DNA from: Azohydromonas lata NBRC 102462
Lineage (GTDB): Bacteria; Pseudomonadota; Gammaproteobacteria; Burkholderiales; Burkholderiaceae_C
DNA: 64,000 bases
Reading direction: 5' to 3'
Assembly: GCF_001571085.1 (NCBI RefSeq)
Contig: NZ_BCTC01000009.1
Coordinates: forward strand, 1-64,000
The notes under the pieces: generated by a model
What the model was told of the DNA's origin: nothing
What the model saw: the letters and a program-made list of their open reading frames with translations, nothing else
The model's database searches: none
Made by a program: the position numbers and the translations under genes
Part shown: one piece after another, positions 18,852-27,617 of the stretch
Layout of the letters: each line of letters starts with the position of its first letter
How positions within the stretch are numbered: the first letter of the stretch is position 1

Positions 18852-21404
18852 TCACGGTCCAATGGGGACAAAGGCCATCACGGGATCATCGGTCAGCGCG
18901 ACGACGACCAGGCCGTCGGGCGTCACGACCATTTGCGATTCCTTCATTTCACGTGCATAACCGGCAATCTTGTAGCGTCCCAGGAGCGCCCCGGCGGGCG
19001 AGTGAACCCAGAAGTCGCCACTCGAATACCACCCGGAAATGCCGCAAATGACCCGCCCGTCGCGCGTGACCTCCACGTTGTTAGGGTAGGCGTCGCCGCC
19101 CGGCAGGCTACCCACAAAGGCAAGACTCGTCGGGTCCACCGACGTGCAGGCATAGGGTGCCCCGCTGGCCACGTACAGACGGCTCGCGTCGCCGCTGACG
19201 GCGATATCTCGTCCGTTGGACGATCCGTTGACAAACCAACCGTCCGCCGTCTTGGCCACTATCAGCACGCCGCCCGCCATCGCCGAGTAGTCGACATCGT
19301 AGGCCGCGATGCTGGCCGGGCTGATCCCGCGGTTCTGCGTATAGACCTTGCGTCCATCAGAGGATGCTGCAAGCGATTCGACGATATCCGTCACGCCCAG
19401 ACTGCGGCCTGCGGCATATGCAGTGCCGTCACCGACGAGCACGACCTCCACGCCGTTGGGCCGGATGGCCAGCAGGGTCGTGCTCGTCGAAACACCGTTG
19501 ACCAGAGGCCACGACGTGATGTCCTTCGTGGACAAGTCAACCACCTTCAGCGACCGGACGGCAGTGTCCAGCACGAAGAGCTTGCTGCCATCCGGCGAGA
19601 CGGCCATCTTGCCCAGGGCGGCGCCGACACCGCTCAACGTGGCGATCTTCTGTGCCGTATAGGCGTTGTAGACGTCGATGGACGTGCCCCCGCGGTGTGC
19701 ATAGACATGCGGGCGGATCTTGTCGGCGATCAGTTCGGCGTAGTCCTGCGGCAGCTTGACCATGCTGGTCAGGCCCGTTGCGTCCTTGTACAGCGCCACG
19801 CGGATGACCGCCGCCTCCACACCCGGCGCGCTCACCGTGACGTTGGCATAGCTCACGGAGCCGGTAGCCAAGGAGGAAGGGTCGGCGATCAGCGTCAGTT
19901 GCGTAGGCAGATTGGTGCCGCCGCTGCTGGACGCGGTCAGCCAGACACTGTCGGAAGACCAGGACCAGTTGCCGACGGCGTTGCCCTTGAAGTTGTCGGT
20001 GATCATGACGGTGCGCGTGAGGACCGAGCCGGTTGGCGTGCTGGCGAACGCAACGCCCCACTCCGACACCAGGAGGCGGCGCTGGTCGGCATTCAGGTTC
20101 ACCGTGACGGGCCGTGTGACTGTGTCGCCGTTGACGGTGGCGGTCATCGTCACGGTGGACGTCACCGACCCGGGCGTCGCGCCGGCGGCGTTCGGTGCGA
20201 ACGACAGGCTCGTGCCTGCGGCTGCGACGGAGCCCGCCTTCGTGGTCGAAGAAAGCCACGCCGGCAGGGGCGACAAGCTGAACGGCCATGCTTTGGCGCC
20301 GGTGTTCAAGGACACATTGAGCGCCGCTGCAGACGTGAGGTCACGGCCTTTGGGGCCCCCCAGCGTGACGGCATCCGCCGCGGACGATAGCGAGGCACGC
20401 GCGAGCGAGAGTCCGGTGGTCACCGTCTTGTTGATGACGCCGGGCGACGACAGCACGATGTTGGCCGCATGTGTGCCACTGGCCAGCGGGCCTCGGCTGG
20501 GATCGGGTTGCAGCGTGATCAAGCCCGGCGTGGTGCCGCTCAAGGGCGACGCCACCAGCCAGGCCGCGGAAGTCGTGGCCGTCCACGGGGACGCCACTTT
20601 GCTGTCGAGTTCGAAAGCCAGCTCTTGTGCCGGAATCGGTGCCCCGTTGATGGCGGTGAAAGTCGGTACGCCTCCAGTCATCGTGAACTGCGTGGGCAGC
20701 ACGGTGAGCGAGAAGGGGACTTCGGCAGTTTGGCCGTCGCTGGAGCGCACCGTCACGGTGCTGGCGTACTCGGCTTCTGCAAGGCCGGTGGCGTCATAAC
20801 CCACCGTGAACGAGCCGGGCTTGGTGCCGCTGCCACCGCTGACTCTCAGCCAGGAAGCATTGGCGGTGGCCGTCCACGGGAGTTCCGGGCCGCTCACGCT
20901 CACCGGCACGGCTTGCGACACCGTCGCGCCCCGGTGCACGGTGGCGGCGGTGGAAGCGGTGGCGCCGACGCTCAATGGCGCGGCGGTGACGGTGAAGTCA
21001 TAGGGCAACGACAGCGGCGAACCGGGGTACTGCGATGTGCAGTTGGCGTCCTTGCACAGCTTGACCTGCAACGTCCCAGTGTGGTGACCGCTCCGGATGG
21101 AGGCTGAAGAGTGCAGCGTGGTGGAGTAGGTCTTGCTGTCGAGTTGGGCCAATTCGACGCTGCTCGTCAGCACGTGCTGGCTGTCGACCACGTAGGCAAA
21201 CACTGCCGTATCGAAGACGGAAGAATCGGTGGCCGTGGCTCGCACCGTGAGCGTAGCTGACGTGCCCGTCTGAAAATTGGACGACAGAAGCGACGGCGAC
21301 AGCGTCACCGCAGCTTGCGTGGATGAACCGCCACCGCCACCGCCACATGACGCGAGACCCGATAGCGCCACACAGGCCAAGGCTGTCCAAAACGTATTCC
21401 GCAC
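18852..21404 (-). CDS. Lipoprotein with BACON-like repeats and a beta-propeller
   Basis: 850 residues from a GTG start. That start has CAGGGAAG 8 nt upstream and gives a compact signal peptide ending in the lipobox LASC, followed by six glycines; a TTG 11 codons earlier is the alternative. After about residue 150 come four Ig-like repeats with an aromatic pattern (PWTATANASWL, PWTATTSAAWL, PFSLSPLPAWL, NWSWSSDSVWL), each about 90-100 residues, as in BACON domains. The last 280 residues hold YncE-like propeller blades (AVSPDGSKLFVLDT, AASSDGRKVYTQN, AVSGDASRLYVAS, EVTRDGRVICG). It is probably an outer-membrane surface lipoprotein binding glycans or proteins. It ends beside the IS remnant. Confidence 0.8.
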   Translation of the reverse strand: MRNTFWTALACVALSGLASCGGGGGGSSTQAAVTLSPSLLSSNFQTGTSATLTVRATATDSSVFDTAVFAYVVDSQHVLTSSVELAQLDSKTYSTTLHSSASIRSGHHTGTLQVKLCKDANCTSQYPGSPLSLPYDFTVTAAPLSVGATASTAATVHRGATVSQAVPVSVSGPELPWTATANASWLRVSGGSGTKPGSFTVGYDATGLAEAEYASTVTVRSSDGQTAEVPFSLTVLPTQFTMTGGVPTFTAINGAPIPAQELAFELDSKVASPWTATTSAAWLVASPLSGTTPGLITLQPDPSRGPLASGTHAANIVLSSPGVINKTVTTGLSLARASLSSAADAVTLGGPKGRDLTSAAALNVSLNTGAKAWPFSLSPLPAWLSSTTKAGSVAAAGTSLSFAPNAAGATPGSVTSTVTMTATVNGDTVTRPVTVNLNADQRRLLVSEWGVAFASTPTGSVLTRTVMITDNFKGNAVGNWSWSSDSVWLTASSSGGTNLPTQLTLIADPSSLATGSVSYANVTVSAPGVEAAVIRVALYKDATGLTSMVKLPQDYAELIADKIRPHVYAHRGGTSIDVYNAYTAQKIATLSGVGAALGKMAVSPDGSKLFVLDTAVRSLKVVDLSTKDITSWPLVNGVSTSTTLLAIRPNGVEVVLVGDGTAYAAGRSLGVTDIVESLAASSDGRKVYTQNRGISPASIAAYDVDYSAMAGGVLIVAKTADGWFVNGSSNGRDIAVSGDASRLYVASGAPYACTSVDPTSLAFVGSLPGGDAYPNNVEVTRDGRVICGISGWYSSGDFWVHSPAGALLGRYKIAGYAREMKESQMVVTPDGLVVVALTDDPVMAFVPIGP

Positions 21405-21725
21405 CGCAACTTCCCTGATTTTTACGTTAGAAAACAATTGTGAATTTATGTTTCTATTTTTGAGCCAATGTTGTTGTCAGGAAGATGCCATTGCCGTGAT
21501 TTATGCCCAGTTACCCAGGTACCCAGGTTGCTGGGGCAGCACCCTTGCAACCAGTTGAGCGGCTGCCCTGCCACGCGGCCGGCCTGGAAAATCAATTGCC
21601 AACTTTCCGCCGTTGGCCTGCATCTGCCGTCCAAGCGGCGGGTGGCTTGTGACGCGTCCCCGTGGCACGCGGCGGCGCCTGCGCCGTCGTGTCCAATCCC
21701 TCTGTGACATCCAAGGAGAACGGGG
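21405..21725. other. Divergent intergenic region, AT-rich on the left
   Basis: From about 21420 to 21510 the sequence is clearly richer in A/T than the surroundings and should contain the promoter of the leftward lipoprotein. The right half is GC-rich and ends in the cobQ ribosome site AAGGAG (21713-21718). I looked for a cobalamin riboswitch and saw none. Confidence 0.4.
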
Positions 21726-23168
21726 TTGGGACAAGCCGTGATGGTGCTGGGCACCACCAGCGGGGCGGGCAAGAGCTGGCTCGCCACCGCGCTGTGCCGC
21801 TGGTACGCACGCCAGGGGCTGAAGGTCGCGCCCTTCAAGGCGCAGAACATGAGCAACAACGCCCGCGTGGTGCCGGGCCTGCTGGGCTGCGCGGGAGAAA
21901 TCGGCAGCGCGCAGTACTTCCAGGCCCTGGCCGCGCGCGCCGTGCCGGACGTGCGCATGAACCCCGTGCTGCTGAAGCCCGAGCGCGACACGGCCAGCCA
22001 GGTGGTCGTCCTGGGCCAGGTGCGCGCGGACCTCATGGCCGTGCCCTGGTGCGAGCGCAGCCATCAACTCTGGCCGCACGCGCGTGCGGCGCTGCACGAG
22101 CTGCTGGCCACGCATGACGTGGTGGTGATCGAAGGGGCGGGCTCGCCCGCCGAGATCAACCTGCACAGCAGCGACTACGTGAACATGCGCACCGCGCTGG
22201 AGGCCCGCGCGGCCTGCCTGCTGGTGACGGACATCGACCGCGGCGGCGCCTTTGCCCACCTCTACGGCACGCACGCGCTGCTGCCGCCTGAAGAGCGCGC
22301 GCTCCTTCGCGGCTTCGTCCTGAACCGCTTCCGCGGCGACGCCTCGCTGCTGGCGCCGGGGCCGCAGCAGTTGCACGCCCTCACCGGCGTGCCCACCGTG
22401 GCCGTGCTGCCCATGTGGCGCGAGCACGGCCTGCCGGAGGAGGACGGCCTCTACGACACCGCCCCGCGCGGCGAGGGCGTGCGCATCGCCGTGGTGGCCT
22501 ACCCGCGCATGTCCAACCTGGACGAGTTCCAGCCGCTGCGCCGCCTGCCCGGGGTGCGCCTGTCCTGGGCGCGCACGCCGGCCGAGCTGAGCGGCGCGGA
22601 CTGGATCGTCCTGCCCGGCTCCAAGCACACCAGCGGCGACCTGGCCTGGCTGCGCGCCCAGGGGCTGGAGGCGCCCATCCGCCGTCACGCCGCGCAAGGC
22701 CGCCCGCTGCTGGGCGTGTGCGGCGGGCTGCAGATGCTGGGCCGCGCGCTGCACGACCCCCACGGCGTGGATGGCGCCGCACAGGGGCTGGATCTGCTGC
22801 CCGTCGAGACCACGTTCGACCGCGACAAGCTGCTGCGCCCGGGCCGCGTGCGCTTTGACGGCTTGGCCGAGCCCTGGGCGGGGCTTTCGGACGTCGCGTT
22901 TGACGGCTATGAAATCCGCCAAGGCCGCACGCAGGCCGTGGGCGAATGCGCCGTGGCGCTGCGCAATGCGGACGGCCAGGCCATAGGCTGGCAGCGCGGC
23001 CACGTGCTGGGCGTGTACGCGCACGGGCTGTTCGAGTCGGCCGACGTGCTGCGCGCGCTCTTTGGCGTGCAGGTGCCGGCGCTGGACACGGTGTTCGACG
23101 GCTTGGCGGACTACGTGGACCGCCACTTCGAGCCCGGCGTGCTGGCGGGGCTGGCGAAGGCGGCCTGA
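21726..23168 (+). CDS. cobQ: Cobyric acid synthase
   Basis: 480 residues, normal for CobQ/CbiP. It amidates four carboxyl groups of adenosyl-cobyrinic acid a,c-diamide, using ATP and glutamine, in cobalamin synthesis. The N-terminal ATP-binding domain begins VMVLGTTSGAGKS and carries PFKAQNMSNNA. The C-terminal class I glutamine amidotransferase domain has the nucleophile in LLGVCGGLQML (Cys332) and the catalytic His in GVYAHGLFES. The start is TTG at 21726, supported by AAGGAG 7 nt upstream and by family N termini of the form MxQAVMVxGT; the ATG at 21741 would cut into the first strand. No other cobalamin gene is in the window. Confidence 0.95.
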   Translation: MGQAVMVLGTTSGAGKSWLATALCRWYARQGLKVAPFKAQNMSNNARVVPGLLGCAGEIGSAQYFQALAARAVPDVRMNPVLLKPERDTASQVVVLGQVRADLMAVPWCERSHQLWPHARAALHELLATHDVVVIEGAGSPAEINLHSSDYVNMRTALEARAACLLVTDIDRGGAFAHLYGTHALLPPEERALLRGFVLNRFRGDASLLAPGPQQLHALTGVPTVAVLPMWREHGLPEEDGLYDTAPRGEGVRIAVVAYPRMSNLDEFQPLRRLPGVRLSWARTPAELSGADWIVLPGSKHTSGDLAWLRAQGLEAPIRRHAAQGRPLLGVCGGLQMLGRALHDPHGVDGAAQGLDLLPVETTFDRDKLLRPGRVRFDGLAEPWAGLSDVAFDGYEIRQGRTQAVGECAVALRNADGQAIGWQRGHVLGVYAHGLFESADVLRALFGVQVPALDTVFDGLADYVDRHFEPGVLAGLAKAA

Positions 23169-23243
23169 GCCGTGGCGCGCCCTGGTCGTGCGCCCACGCA
23201 CAAGGTGCGGGCCGGGCCGGCCGCTTGCTGCCTTGCCCGGGTC

Positions 23244-25325
23244 ATGCCGGCCCCTTCCTTTGCACCAGACGATGAATTTCCGCCCGCGCGGGCCGCTGCG
23301 CCCGCCGCGGCCTTGCCGCCCACGACCGCCATCGTGTGGCACACCACCAGCGACGGGCGCATAGACGTCGAAAACCCCTCCTGGCAAGCCTTCACCGGCC
23401 AGCACCTGGACGAGTACCGCGGCTGGAGCTGGAGCCAGGCCGTGCACCCCGAGGACCGCGAAGGCGTGCTGCGCCGCTGGCACGCGGCCGTGGAGGCGGG
23501 CGGCGTATTCGTCCTTCACTACCGGCTGCGCCGTCACGATGGCCAGTACCGCGAAGTCATGTCCCAGGGCGCGCCGGTGTTCTGCGGCGGCGCCGTGCGT
23601 GAGTGGGTGGGCACTTGCGTGGACGTCACGGCCGAGCGCCGCGCGCAGGCCGCGCTGCGCGCCAGCGAGGAGCGGCTGCGCTTTCTCGACTGCATAGGCC
23701 AGGCCACCCGCGGCCTGACCGACGCCACGGAAACCATGGCCGTCACCGCCCGCCTGTTGGGCGAGCACTTGGGCGCCATGCGCTGCGCCTATGCCGACGT
23801 GGAGGCCGACAACGACCGCTTCACCATCCGCAGCGACTGGTCGCGCGCGGGCGTGCCCAGCAGCGCGGGCGTGTATTCGCTGGACCTGTTCGGCCCGCAG
23901 GCCACGTCCAACCTGCGCAATGGCCGCCACCTGGTGGTCAACGACGTGGACCGCGAGCTGGGCGACGCTGGCGGCGGACGCATGTTCAACGCCATAGGCA
24001 TCAAGGCCGTCATCTGCGCCGGGCTGGTCAAGCAAGGCCGGCTGGTGGCCATGATGGCCGTTCACCAGGACGTGCCGCGCCGCTGGACGCCGCAGGAAAT
24101 CTCCATGGTGGGCGAGGTCGTGGAGCGCAGTTGGGCGCACATCGAGCGCGTGCGCGCCGACGCCAAGCTGCGCGAGCAGGACAGGCACAAGGACGAGTTC
24201 CTCGCCACGCTGGCGCACGAGCTGCGCAACCCGCTGGCGCCCATCAAGTACGCCATCGCGATGCTGCGCCTGTCGGCCGACCCGGGGCGGCAGGCGCAGG
24301 CGCACGGCGTCATCGAGCGGCAGACCACGCACATGGCGCGGCTCATAGACGACCTGCTGGACGTCTCGCGCATCAGCCGCGGCCTGATCACGCTGCAGTG
24401 CCGCAGCGTCCCGCTTCGCCCCCTGCTGCTGGAGGCCGTGGAGACGGCCCGCCCCGCGCTGGACGCCGCGCGCCACCGCCTGGCCCTGGAGCTCCCCGGC
24501 GAGGACGTGCTGCTGGACGCCGACCCCGCCCGCGTGGTGCAGATGGTGGGCAACTTGCTGAGCAACGCCGCCAAGTACACGCCGGACGGTGGCGACATCC
24601 GCCTGGCCGGCTGGGCGGCGGGCGGCCGGGCCGTGGTGGAGGTGGCGGACAACGGCGTGGGCGTGCCGCCGGACCAGCAAGGCCGCCTGTTCCAGATGTT
24701 CACCCAGCTCCACCACAGCGCCGGCCGTGCCCAGGGCGGCTTGGGCATCGGCCTGTCGCTGGTGAAGCGCCTGGCCGAGATGCACGGCGGCGCGGTGCGC
24801 ATGCGCAGCGACGGGCTGGACGAGGGCAGCACTTTTACCGTCGAGCTGCCGCTGGCGCAGGCGGTGGCGCGGCCAGGAGTGCCGCCGCAGGCCCAGGTGC
24901 ACGAGGCACCGCCGCCGCGCGCCGCTGCGCTGCGCGTGCTGGTGGTGGAGGACAACCCGGACGGCTCGGCCATGCTGGTGTCGCTGCTGGAGGCGCTTGG
25001 GCACCGCGTGGCGCGGGCGGCCGATGGCCCCGAGGCGCTGCGCCAGGCGGCGGCGTTGCGGCCGCAGCTCGTCCTGCTGGACCTGGGCTTGCCGGGCATG
25101 GACGGCTGCGAGGTCGCGCGCCGGCTGCGCGCCGACGCCGAGCTTTGCGGCGCCGCCCTCGTGGCCCTGACCGGCTGGGGCGCCGAGCGCGACCGGCTGC
25201 GCACGGCCGAGGCCGGCTTCGACGCGCACCTGACCAAGCCGGTGGAGCCGGACGCGCTGCGGGCGGTGGTGAGCCGCTGCGCGTCGCGGGCGGCGGGCGA
25301 GGGGCAGGGAACGCACTTTGCCTAG
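23244..25325 (+). CDS. Hybrid sensor histidine kinase, PAS-GAF-HK-REC
   Basis: About 693 residues, with no membrane segment, so it is a cytosolic sensor. A PAS domain (about residues 28-140, VWHTTSDGRIDVENPSWQAF and the PAC-like YRLRRHDGQYREV) comes first, then a GAF domain (about 155-310). The HisKA domain has the phosphoacceptor in TLAHELRNPLAP (His325). HATPase_c follows (NLLSNAAKYTPDGG, VADNGVGVP, GLGIGLSLVKR), and a C-terminal receiver carries the phosphorylatable Asp613 in LLDLGLPGMDG and the Lys in TKPVE. The start is uncertain: GTG at 23172 is also in frame. It follows cobQ closely, but the functions are unrelated. Confidence 0.9.
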   Translation: MPAPSFAPDDEFPPARAAAPAAALPPTTAIVWHTTSDGRIDVENPSWQAFTGQHLDEYRGWSWSQAVHPEDREGVLRRWHAAVEAGGVFVLHYRLRRHDGQYREVMSQGAPVFCGGAVREWVGTCVDVTAERRAQAALRASEERLRFLDCIGQATRGLTDATETMAVTARLLGEHLGAMRCAYADVEADNDRFTIRSDWSRAGVPSSAGVYSLDLFGPQATSNLRNGRHLVVNDVDRELGDAGGGRMFNAIGIKAVICAGLVKQGRLVAMMAVHQDVPRRWTPQEISMVGEVVERSWAHIERVRADAKLREQDRHKDEFLATLAHELRNPLAPIKYAIAMLRLSADPGRQAQAHGVIERQTTHMARLIDDLLDVSRISRGLITLQCRSVPLRPLLLEAVETARPALDAARHRLALELPGEDVLLDADPARVVQMVGNLLSNAAKYTPDGGDIRLAGWAAGGRAVVEVADNGVGVPPDQQGRLFQMFTQLHHSAGRAQGGLGIGLSLVKRLAEMHGGAVRMRSDGLDEGSTFTVELPLAQAVARPGVPPQAQVHEAPPPRAAALRVLVVEDNPDGSAMLVSLLEALGHRVARAADGPEALRQAAALRPQLVLLDLGLPGMDGCEVARRLRADAELCGAALVALTGWGAERDRLRTAEAGFDAHLTKPVEPDALRAVVSRCASRAAGEGQGTHFA

Positions 25326-25357
25326 TGAAGGGCTCAGTTCCTTATGTGGAGGTCAAC

Positions 25358-25651
25358 ATGCCTGGATTCCTGATCGGCATCGTCGTCGGCGCGGTGGCTG
25401 CGTCGGCCTACCTGAAGAAGAAGGGCGCGGCCACCCTGGGCTCCAGCCGCGGCAGCGCGCTGGAGCCAGGTCGCGTCGACGAGCTCTCCAGCGCGGCGAG
25501 CATGGCCAGCCCGCAGACGACGCAGCTCAATGCGGGCGACGGGACGCCGGGGAGCTGGGGGTCGTCACCGACCTCGTCCACGGGCAGCGGCGTGCCGCTG
25601 GTGTCGGGAGCGTCCAGCTCGGCCACGGGGCTGTCCGAGAACCGGCACTGA
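25358..25651 (+). CDS. Small membrane-anchored protein of unknown function
   Basis: 97 residues. One N-terminal hydrophobic segment (GFLIGIVVGAVAASAYLKKKG) has small residues spaced as in glycine-zipper or YtxH-like proteins, followed by a Ser/Thr/Gly-rich disordered tail. A GTGGAGGTC ribosome site precedes the ATG. It sits 32 bp after the hybrid kinase and is probably co-transcribed. No function can be assigned. Confidence 0.65.
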   Translation: MPGFLIGIVVGAVAASAYLKKKGAATLGSSRGSALEPGRVDELSSAASMASPQTTQLNAGDGTPGSWGSSPTSSTGSGVPLVSGASSSATGLSENRH

Positions 25652-25660
25652 ACCGTTGCG

Positions 25661-25684
25661 GGCCGGCCTGCGCCCAGGCCGGCC
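25661..25684. terminator. GC-rich hairpin between convergent genes
   Basis: A perfect 9-bp stem (GGCCGGCCT / AGGCCGGCC) with a 6-nt loop lies between the stops of the small membrane protein (25651) and the oxoamine synthase (25714). There is no T-tract; it may act in both directions. Confidence 0.45.
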
Positions 25685-25713
25685 GCGCCCCGTGCCGGCC
25701 GCCGCGAGGGCTC

Positions 25714-26982
25714 TCAGCCGAGGCTCTCCATGGCCGCGCGGCTGTCCTGCAGGGTCTTGATCGCAAAGTCAAGATCCTCCAGCGTGTGGTTGGCGTTGAC
25801 GGCAGCACGCAGCCGGGCCGTGCCTTCCGGCACCACGGGGTGCGGAATGGCCTGGACATACAGCCCTCGCGACTGGCAACCCTTGGACATCGTGCTGGTG
25901 CGCAGGTTGTCGCCGAATACGATGGGGAAAATCGCCGTCGGGCTCTCCAGGAAATTAAAACCTTCCTGGCGCAGGCGATTGGCGAAATAGGCCATGTTCC
26001 GATGAAGATTCTGGACATGCCAGGGCTCTTCTTCAATCACCTTGATACCGGCCACGGCCGCTGCCGCCGACGCGGGCGGCACGGTCGCGGAGTAAATGAA
26101 GCCCCGCCCGGTGTGGCGAAGCAAATCGCAGAGCCTGGCGCTGGAGGCAATATATCCACCCAGGCTCGGAATTGATTTGCTCACCGTGCCCATTTTGACG
26201 TCGATGGTGTCAGGGGGTAGCCCGAAATGCTCCTCTATACCCCGTCCCGTGGCGCCCAGCATGCCGACGGAGTGGGCCTCGTCCACCATCAGCAAGGCGC
26301 CATGCTTTTTGCACAGCCCGCTGATGGCGGGCAGGTCGGCGATGTCGCCATCCATGCTGTAGACGCCATCGACGATGACCAGGCGTCGGCCCTTGTGACC
26401 TGCCGTTTCGCGCAGGCAGCTCTCCAGGTGGCCCATGTCGTTGTGGCGGAAGCGGATCATCCGCGCGCCCGACATCATGCAGCCGTCCAGGATGCTGGCA
26501 TGGTCGAGCTTGTCGCAGATCACGATGTCGCCACGGCCCACCAGGAAAGTGATCGCCGAAAGGTTGGCCAGGAAACCGCTGGAGAATAGGGCGGCCGACT
26601 CGGTCTTTTTGAAGCGCGCAATCGAGCTTTCCAGCTCGCGATGAATTTCCGTGGTGCCTGCCAGCAGGCGGGCACCATGTGCACCGGTGCCATAACGTGC
26701 AATGGCTTCAACGGCCGCTTCGTTGATTTTAGGATGACGGTTGAGGCCAAGATAGGAGTAGCCGCCGAACATGAGCATTTCGCCATGGCCGGTGACCTTT
26801 ACCCATGCGCCACCCAGATACTCTTCAATACTCTCCAGGTAGAAATAGGTGCCGGAATTGCGCATCTCGTCCATGGGCAAGCCCGCTTTCAGAGTTTCAC
26901 AATACCGCTCCATGATGGACTTTCGAGCGGTTTCTACCTGAGTGAGAGTATCTCCGTCAATTTCGATGCAGTAGTCGCTCAT
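25714..26982 (-). CDS. Orphan alpha-oxoamine synthase (PLP enzyme)
   Basis: 422 residues. The fold-type I PLP enzyme belongs to the group of KBL, BioF, HemA and serine palmitoyltransferase, which condense an amino acid with an acyl thioester. Motifs in order are MFGGYSYLGLNRHP, GAHGARLLAGTTEIHRELE, CDKLDHASILDGC, VDEAHSVGMLG and GTVSKSIPSLGGYIAS with the PLP lysine. A roughly 45-residue N-terminal extension precedes the core. No bio, hem or sphingolipid gene is adjacent. The gene is less GC-rich than its neighbours and its upstream region is AT-rich, which suggests transfer. GGGAG 8 nt before the ATG supports the start. The product could be an aminoketone, a lipid precursor or a signal; which one is not known. 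Confidence 0.85.
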   Translation of the reverse strand: MSDYCIEIDGDTLTQVETARKSIMERYCETLKAGLPMDEMRNSGTYFYLESIEEYLGGAWVKVTGHGEMLMFGGYSYLGLNRHPKINEAAVEAIARYGTGAHGARLLAGTTEIHRELESSIARFKKTESAALFSSGFLANLSAITFLVGRGDIVICDKLDHASILDGCMMSGARMIRFRHNDMGHLESCLRETAGHKGRRLVIVDGVYSMDGDIADLPAISGLCKKHGALLMVDEAHSVGMLGATGRGIEEHFGLPPDTIDVKMGTVSKSIPSLGGYIASSARLCDLLRHTGRGFIYSATVPPASAAAAVAGIKVIEEEPWHVQNLHRNMAYFANRLRQEGFNFLESPTAIFPIVFGDNLRTSTMSKGCQSRGLYVQAIPHPVVPEGTARLRAAVNANHTLEDLDFAIKTLQDSRAAMESLG

Positions 26983-27037
26983 TCCTTGGCACTCCCGTCA
27001 TGTAGGGCGACTGAATGTCGCTAAGAAAAATTTTATT

Positions 27038-27064
27038 ACACAAGATCCAATTAGATACTTGTGT
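27038..27064. promoter_or_regulatory. Inverted repeat upstream of the oxoamine synthase
   Basis: ACACAAG (27038-27044) and CTTGTGT (27058-27064) form a perfect 7-bp dyad with a 13-bp AT-rich spacer, 56-82 bp upstream of the synthase ATG. It is a plausible operator; the regulator is unknown. Confidence 0.4.
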
Positions 27065-27245
27065 TACTACTTAAGCCAATGCTGCCGTAGCAGAGCGTGA
27101 TTTGTTAACAAAAAAACTTGCCGCCTACAGCCGTTCCGTGCTTGTGAAGCGCAGACCCAAGGGACCATGTGTGCTCTGAAGCAGCATGTTGACTGACAAA
27201 TCCATGCAGTTGCCGGTCTCCAGCCGCGTTTTGGCCAAAGCTTCA

Positions 27246-27283
27246 TTGTTTGATTTAGTTACTAATTTGTAATGATCAAACAA
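27246..27283. promoter_or_regulatory. Second inverted repeat in the AT-rich region
   Basis: TTGTTTGAT (27246-27254) and ATCAAACAA (27275-27283) are a perfect 9-bp inverted repeat with a 20-bp spacer. It lies about 265 bp from the synthase start and 335 bp from the helicase start. It could be a protein site or an RNA hairpin. Confidence 0.4.
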
Positions 27284-27617
27284 AACGTATCGTCGATCAA
27301 AGATCGGCGGACCTTCTCATTGCGTGGCCGGTGAAGACCCTGATGCAGGTCAACGAATGTGCTGGGCCATCGCGCCTGTCTGCACCGCAGGCCTTCGAAT
27401 CGGGCCGAGCTGCGCTTTCTTACCGGTATGGCCGTACTGGCTCATGCTATGAGCCACACCCTCTGTTACCTTTCGCCCCGTGCGAGGCGGCCCGTGGCGG
27501 CCTCATGCCGCCCCAGCGCCGCCGGCGCAGGCGCGCCGGGTTGGCTCCAGCCCGGGGCGTAGACGTTCGCCGGCCGGCGCTCTTGTAGTTACCAAATGTT
27601 TCTTGGAGCCTCCCCGC

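Larger units (their letters stand above)
26983..27617. other. AT-rich intergenic region with two inverted repeats
   Basis: The longest gene-free stretch of the window. From 26990 to about 27310 it is much richer in A/T than anything around it. It carries two separate perfect inverted repeats, listed below. It must contain the promoters of the leftward oxoamine synthase and the rightward helicase. The right 250 bp are GC-rich with no recognisable gene. Confidence 0.5.

Noticed and set aside
21438-21725. A cobalamin riboswitch before cobQ
   Set aside because: I looked for the conserved B12-box and stem elements and saw none.
21501-25316. A 1271-codon open frame on the minus strand across cobQ and the hybrid kinase
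   Set aside because: It is an antisense shadow of GC-rich coding sequence; the translation is low-complexity His/Gln/Arg/Ala and the plus-strand genes have clear catalytic motifs.
25714-26982. CqsA/LqsA autoinducer synthase
   Set aside because: The motifs around the PLP lysine and the LDHASILDG segment are closer to KBL/BioF/SPT than to CqsA, and no CqsS-type membrane kinase is adjacent.
27331-27588. Small gene upstream of the helicase
   Set aside because: The 85-residue frame has no ribosome site, ends in an Arg run and matches nothing recognisable.
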